The translations under genes and the position numbers were made by a program. Of a stretch of 64,000 bases of DNA, positions 57,836 through 64,000 are shown piece after piece. Position 1 is the first letter of the stretch, and every line of letters starts with the position of its first letter. The stretch is from Planoprotostelium fungivorum (Eukaryota; Evosea; Variosea; Cavosteliida; Cavosteliaceae): positions 1 through 64,000 of the forward strand of contig MDYQ01000022.1 of the NCBI GenBank assembly GCA_003024175.1. Reading direction: 5' to 3'. The notes under the pieces were generated by a model. It had not been told where the DNA came from. It was given only the letters and a program-made list of their open reading frames with translations, and did no database searches.

Positions 57836-58496
57836 CCCTTGCGATCGTGATGATGATGTGAAATTCAAAAAAATGTTGAGCGGAAAAACGACAAAAATCG
57901 AAAAATTGGCTCTGTTTCTGGTTGGTTGTGAAATGGAGCATCGAGGAGTCTCCTCAATCACTTCTCCTCCGACTACTGGAACATTCCTTTTGCGTTGCGT
58001 GGGTTTTGCATCTCACACAAAAAAGGAAGCGTTTCTACATTGCGTAGCGACCGTCCCTTTGGTAAAAGTTGTCCAGATGGGCATATTCGAATTCCTTCGT
58101 CGTTTGAAACAGCTCAATTCTCAGTTCCACTTCCAGCCGACGGAACACATATCCAATCCCGCACGGTGAAAACTGTTGAGAGACTCTCAAGTATCAATGT
58201 CGCAGCAATAATGTCTATGTATTGTTCTTTGTTGTAGGATGAGTGCATTTGTATATGATTCTATGGGATGTATCTGATCCACCTGCGACTTGTGAAGATT
58301 TGTGTGAAGTATGAACGATCCCGTCAGCCAAAGTTCCACAGCATCCACCGTATCCACTAGGTAGTCGCACGTTAGCTAACGCACCAAAAGACGGAATCAG
58401 GCGGGATTTAAATCTATGGACACAGGACACAGGATGTCACCGTCTCGTCCTCGCGTTTGACACTTGCCAACCCACATTTCTTCAGGACTCCACAAC
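57836..58496. promoter_or_regulatory. Divergent upstream region
   Basis: About 660 bp between the coiled-coil gene and the LRR receptor kinase. A + strand frame of 103 codons (57858-58169) starts MKFKKMLSGKTTKIEKLALF and is moderately gene-like but overlaps a minus-strand frame continuous with the coiled-coil gene. I leave it uncalled. Confidence 0.35.
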
Positions 58497-61400
58497 ATGA
58501 TACCAGCCAGGTTTCTCTTCCTTCTCTTGATCATTCATACATGGGCAGATGTTGTTCCAAGTAGTACCCTGTCCACGTTACAAATATTCTTTGAAGCCGC
58601 GGGAGGTGACAATGCGATGGGTCTTCATCCTCTGACCAGTGCACAGGTCACTCGTGGACTACGTCCACGGGCTGGAACACGACGGATATCTGTAGCTTTT
58701 ATGGTATAACGTGCGGTCGAAACAGTGATGGCCACTCCATTGTGACTCGTGTGGCATTACCCAACAACAATGTCACCGTCGCATCGACTCTCTCCCTCTC
58801 TGCACTCACTTTCCTCCAAGAGATTGACTTGTCCTTCAATCCTCTCGGTTGCACCTTCACAGATGTTCTGATTGGGCTGCCACCTCACATCGGAAGCGTC
58901 AAGATGGTCACGTGTGGTCTCATCGGCTCTGTGGATGTCAACTCGAATCTTCCAAACTTAACGTGAGCACAAAAGCAAGACCTCGAGTGGAACTGACACA
59001 GACGAGCACTCTAGATCTCTCCGACAATCATGCCACGCAGTTGTTATCCGACCTCTCTTCTGCCACTCAGCTGGTCTATCTCAATCTATCCAGCAACTAT
59101 GCCACTGGCTCTCTCTCCTTTCTGTATAATAATGAGTGAGCAGTGATGTTCGGAATCAGACTCTAACATGATATGTTCCAGATTATTACAGACTCTCGAT
59201 CTGAACCGCAATCGACTCACTGGCACCCTACAACCGTTGCAGAATCTGACCAAACTGGTGTACATCGATCTGGTGATGCATCTCTTCGACATCATCACCT
59301 CTCTTCTCACCTTCATCCAGGACAACAATCTCCTCTCTGGAAGCATTCCCGACTTCTTCGGTCAATTTTCCAATCTACGGTGATCATCTTCACTGTTCTC
59401 ATTCCAATGAAAATTTCAGCTACCTCGACATGGGCCTGAATCAGCTGTCCGGAACCTTACCCTCTGGTCTCGTCGTGCTGCCTCATGTGAGGCATCGCAT
59501 CCATCGCATCTCACTCACCGCCTCAGCTCTTCTACCTCTATCTTCCGTTCAACCTCTTCGATGGTGAACTGCCCAAAATATGGACCAGTCCACTGGTCGT
59601 CTTGTCCATGGGTGCATGTCAACTGATCGGCGAGGTGCCGACTTCCATCTACAACATCTCGACGATGCAAGTGATGATCTTTGGTGCCAATCGATTGGTG
59701 GGAACACTTCCCAGCGATCTCAGTCGATTTCCCATGCTCAATGTGAGACGAGAGGGAGATGATCTATCGCTGAAATTTCTAGCAATATCATATGACGGCA
59801 AATCATTTCCGCGGAGAATTACCCACCGTATATCCTCCTAACGTGGCCAGTCTCAATTTCGACTACAACGAGGTGAGTGCGATGTCATATGACGTCATCA
59901 TTGACGTGAGTAGTTCACGGGATCGATTCCTTCTTCCATCTGCTCGTTGAAGAACTTGCAAGAGTTTATTGTTACATCCAATCAGATATCGGGCACTATT
60001 CCAGACTGTATCGGACAGATGACATCACTCGTCAGCCTCAAAATGGGCGGGAACAGCATCAGCGGCACACTACCCACCGGAATGTCCCAATTGAGACTGC
60101 AGATCGCTAATCTGTACGATAACTTGATCGAAGGCGACATCGGCCCTCTCATGAACATTACTTCTCTCCTTCGCTTGGATTTGACCAGCAATCGATTATC
60201 CGGTGTTGTTCCATATAGAATCTCTCAGTTGACCAATCTGAACTGGCTGGCTCTGGGCAGTAATAATTTCTCTGGAAATATTCCCGTCGACAGATTATCG
60301 AAGATGAACTTGCAGGTGATGTTGTTCATCCATGGAAAATCCTCACACCAGATACAGAGATTAGATCTGTCGTACAACAATCTACAAGGTGAAGAAGAAT
60401 GATGAAGAGAGAATTGATAAGAAGACAGGGGGAGTACCGTGCTTCGGTTCATCTCTACAGTATCTCGACGTGTCACACAATGAGCTGACCAGCATCGACA
60501 ACACTTGTTTCAACTCCAACTTCAACTTGCGATACATCGATCTCTCGTGGAACCAGATCTCCTCCACCATACCTGCTGGCCCCGCCAGTGCCAACGTCGA
60601 AGTATGTTTTCGTGTGATGACATCATTCCGATGTGCTCACGTGATCAATGTAGATATTCAAGGTGAACAACAACAAACTGTACGGCTGGATGGTTTCAGG
60701 CAGAGAATTCAGAGACTATCTAGTGAGAATCACTTACTTTGATGTCTCTTGCAATCAACTGGAGGGAAACATCTTGTTCGGTCTCAATCAGTGCCCACAG
60801 CTGCAGTACCTCAATATGTCTCACAATCTATTCGTGGGTGAGATTTCAGATGAAACAGCGTTCGATGTCTAATGTGTGATAGGCAACATGCCACCTCTAT
60901 TCCCTCCCATGCTGACCACCCTGGATGTCAGCGATAATCACTTGACTGGAAATCTACCGGATGCAAATTCACTGAATCTACAACTGATGGTCGTGAAGAA
61001 CAACAAATTCAACGGAACGATCCCAAATAATTTGGGACAACTGAGGTTCCTGCAGACTCTGGGTGAGAGACCATTGTAGATGGAGATGATGACAGAAGAT
61101 GCAGATCTGTCTCAGAATCTGCTGACGGGTCAGGTGAGACGGAAAATGAGACGTGAAGTTTTGATCGTTGTAGATACCCGATAGTTTGAGCAACGCCAGC
61201 TTGTTGACGTATCTCGATCTCTCCTCCAATCAGCTGACATCGCAAGTGCCTCCCTCTTTCACTTTCCTACGTTCTCTCACTCTCCTCAACCTCTCTCTCA
61301 ATCACGTGACTACTGACATCATGATGAAGACTGATGACGTGTCAGTTGAGTGGAAGTATGCCACTCTTACACTCCGACCCATCTACAATCGATCTGAGTG

Positions 61401-63789
61401 GTAATTCATTCACTGGAGGACTCGATTTCATGGCATCCGTGACGTCACTTCAGACGCTAAATCTGGCGGGAAATATGTTCACCGGTGCGGCCACCGTCAT
61501 ATCGAAGCAATTCAAGCTCGTTCACCTCAATCTGGGGGACAATGCTTTGACGGGAGATCTACCGAATCTGTCAGGATCTTCGCTCCTGCAGACAGTGGAC
61601 ATCAGCAACAATGGCTTCAGTGGAATGATACAGATCGACTCGAAGTATCTCTCGTTCATCGACATCAGTGGGAATCGGTGCGATGAAAGATACACAATGT
61701 GATCTGATGATGGATGCAGGTTGACGTATGCAGATGGTCTGGTTCTCAACAATGACACTGTATGCAATCTCCATGGTAATCCTCTGATCTGTCCTCTCCC
61801 GTGGCCAGTCTTTCAGAACTGCATGGCATCGTGTGAAGTCTTCAATTACACCTCAACCACCCTGCAAGTCACTCTTCAAACCACATCTGCCTTTGATGTG
61901 ACCATCTACAACGCTCGATTGGCCGCCCTATCGAACTCGACGCTCTCACGATTCACCACCACAGTTCGACAGATCTCCCAGAAGAGAACATCTTCCATCG
62001 TGGCTGAGACCTCTATATCACCTCCCACTCTATTCTCCTTCAACGAAGGCTCCGCTGTCCGTGTGGCCCAATTCATCGTGCAGATCTTCCAGAATGATCC
62101 ATCCGCACTGTCATCCAGTGGAATCACCATCGTATCGAGTGTGTCTCCCACACCTTCCACTCCTTCATCCGACAACTTGTCCAAATCGACCATCATCGGC
62201 ATCGTAGTGGGATGCACGGCAGCAGTGATGATCATTCTCATCGTGGGACTGATCGTCCTCTTTGTGTACAGAAGGAAGCTGAGTCTGAGGAGCCACGATT
62301 TCTCTGACATCGATCTGTCATCCATCAATCTCGGAGCAGCAAAGAAGAGCGTCATCAACCACGAAGAGCTGACTGATCTTCACATGATCGGATCTGGAGC
62401 GTGAGTCATCGTTGTAGATGGACCATCTCGTGCTGATGAGAGTACAGGTTCGGAGTGGTATACAAGGCGAGCTGGAGAGACATCACTGTGGCCGTCAAAC
62501 AGGTAGGAGATTGTAGTGAGAGACACGAGCTGATGACATCAGATCAAATCGGAGCACATCAACGAAGAGCAGCTCAAGTCATTTCTCAAAGAAGTCGCCA
62601 TTCTGCAAAGTCTCAGAGCTCATCCTGTTCGTGACTCATCAATCTCATGATTCATCACTGATGTATATGACAGAACGTCGTGATGTTCATGGGAGTGACA
62701 TTTCCACCTCAGCCACTGAGTCTAATCACTGAGTTCTGTGAAGGTGGTTGTCTCTACACATTCATGAGAGAGACACATGTTTCATGGGATCAACGTCTCT
62801 CTTTCATGCAAGGCATCGGTATGTGACTCATTGCCATTCGATTTCTCATTTCACTCACAGCTCTTGGAATGTATCACCTGCATATGGAAAAGGTCATCCA
62901 TCGAGGTATGGATCTCTTCATCTAACATGATCTGATGTTTGTGGTAGATCTGGCGATGCGTAACATACTGCTGACAAAGAACATGGAACCGAAGGTGGCT
63001 GATTTCGGTATGTCACGTGAGCAGGAGAACGAGAGCGCTGGAGTGACCAACGTGAGTCATTTGAATTTTGAATCGTACAAACGAACGAGAGAATGAATTG
63101 TCGCAGTCGAATGTGGGACCTCTCAAATGGATGGCACCGGAAGGTAATATTTACCACTCGATGTTGCTGAATGCACCGCAGCCATACAGCATCAGATGTA
63201 TTCCACGAAATCAGACGTATTCAGTTTCGCCGTCACCATGTGGGAGATATTAACGGGTGAGATCATCAGTTCATCCTCATCACTCACGCTCACTCTCGTA
63301 CCTGCAGTCGAAGAGCCTTGGTCTCAGAAATCGGGTCTGGAGGCTGCCATCTGTGTGGCCACACGAGAAGAAAGAATGCCCATACCTTCATCGTGCGAGC
63401 CTGCTATCTCCGCTCTCATCACGCGTAAGTCCTCTCCTCCTCTTCGTCATCTTCATCTTCATCGTCATCTTCATCATCGTCATCTCGGTTGTCCACTGTA
63501 CTGAAAATCATCAGAATGTTGGAGCCACGATCCAGAGAAGAGACCCGACTTCAAAGAGATCACGCAGTACTTGGGCTGCAGACAGATCAACGAAGCCACC
63601 TTTCAGCACGTCAAGGGCAGCAACAGCGACAATTCGAGATCATCCGTGAGAAAGAGCAGAGCCATCGAGAGTACCACACCGACAACCTCCTCTCTATCCG
63701 AGAGTGGCTCGAACCCAACTATCCCGAACACATTCCATCACAAGAGTGTCTACAGTGGACTCTCCCCTCGTTCTTCTGTGCAAGTGTGA
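58497..63789 (+). CDS. LRR receptor protein kinase (TKL type)
   Basis: Signal peptide MIPARFLFLLLIIHTWADVV, a cap with GITCGRN, then about 20 plant-type leucine-rich repeats (NQLSGTLPSGL pattern: NQISGTIPDCIGQMTSLVSL, NRLSGVVPYRISQLTNLNWL, NKFNGTIPNNLGQLRFLQTL). A disulfide-capped end (CNLHGNPLICPLPWPVFQNC) and a juxtamembrane domain follow. The membrane helix is IIGIVVGCTAAVMIILIVGL. The kinase is complete: GSGAFGVVYKASW, TVAVKQ, VIHRDLAMRNILL, ADFGMSR, LKWMAPE, SDVFSFAVTMWEIL and a C-lobe CWSHDPEKRPDF. The Ser/Thr-rich tail ends GLSPRSSVQV. About 25 exons. It is predicted to sense an extracellular ligand and phosphorylate cytoplasmic targets. Some ectodomain exon limits are approximate. Confidence 0.85.
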
Positions 63790-63835
63790 AGCCAATGCAG
63801 TAAAAAGAATGTTGAATATTCAGTTGTAGATGGGT

Positions 63836-64000
63836 TTATACCGGTCGCTCTCCGTTGTGAGAGGACAAGAGGGATTCGGATGCATTTGCCTTCTTCTTGT
63901 TTGGAAGTAACAACCAACCGAAGGCGACGATGAATCTGAGACGTTCAGATGATCATCTCCATCACCGCGTGTACCTGATGATGGCCGCAAATAGGAGAGC
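63836..64000 (-). CDS. Partial gene at window edge, membrane protein
   Basis: The last exons of a minus-strand gene. The frame RLRFIVAFGWLLLPNKKKAN ends SSHNGERPV, and the exon before it (63975-64000) reads ALLFAAIIR. A hydrophobic helix followed by a short Lys/Ser-rich tail suggests the C-terminal end of a membrane protein. The rest lies beyond 64000, so I make no functional call. Confidence 0.5.

Noticed and set aside
57858-58169. 103-codon plus-strand frame before the LRR receptor kinase
   Set aside because: It overlaps the likely 5' part of the coiled-coil gene on the other strand and shows no recognisable domain or clear splice partner.

Overview
The window is one chromosome end of a compact, intron-rich eukaryotic genome. 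It opens with about 300 bp of CCCTAAA telomere repeats (TTTAGGG type), and genes start within 1-2 kb of them. Most genes are split by very short GT-AG introns, commonly 39-60 nt, and lie close together on both strands. The gene set is Amoebozoa-like: a kinase-RasGEF fusion, a CLU protein, Zn2Cys6 factors, LRR receptor kinases and an IPT/GPS receptor. I infer an amoebozoan, possibly a protosteloid amoeba, from gene content and telomere type only. I could not run a database search.

Layout. 0-4 kb: telomere, a thin subtelomere with small unrecognised ORFs, then an M20 dipeptidase. 4-10 kb: a small Cys-rich protein, a Rab-like GTPase, a hexose-6-phosphate epimerase and a kinase-REM-RasGEF protein. 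10-16 kb: a secreted protein, a USP20/33-like deubiquitinase and a PPR protein. 16-24 kb: isocitrate lyase, SF3A1, ISCU, two small secreted or membrane proteins and an unrecognised basic protein. 24-27 kb: two paralogous Zn2Cys6-PAS transcription factors, tail to tail. 27.6-31.5 kb: a secreted repeat protein in which every cysteine is followed by proline, then a secreted Q/Y-rich protein. 31.7-36.3 kb: SYF1 and FIP1, head to head. 36-44 kb: PIG-X, a SET/MYND protein, an unknown protein, a UBR-box miniprotein, a RING protein and a quinone oxidoreductase. 44.8-50.4 kb: a receptor with LRRs, a GPS motif and a pseudokinase. 50.5-57.8 kb: PH-CLU protein, mitochondrial bL34, an SLC35B4-like transporter and a coiled-coil protein. 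58.5-63.8 kb: an LRR receptor kinase. A truncated membrane-protein gene runs off the right edge.

Themes. Three mRNA-processing genes (SF3A1, SYF1, FIP1) lie within 18 kb. Three genes serve mitochondria (ISCU, bL34m, PPR). Several serve signalling (kinase-RasGEF, RABL3-like, two LRR receptors). The most unusual items are the all-CP cysteine repeat protein, the GPS-pseudokinase receptor, and a palindromic word (CTACAACG/CGTTGTAG) that recurs in introns. Exon limits come from reading frames, splice sites and family motifs. Spans run from predicted start to stop and include introns. First exons are the least certain part.
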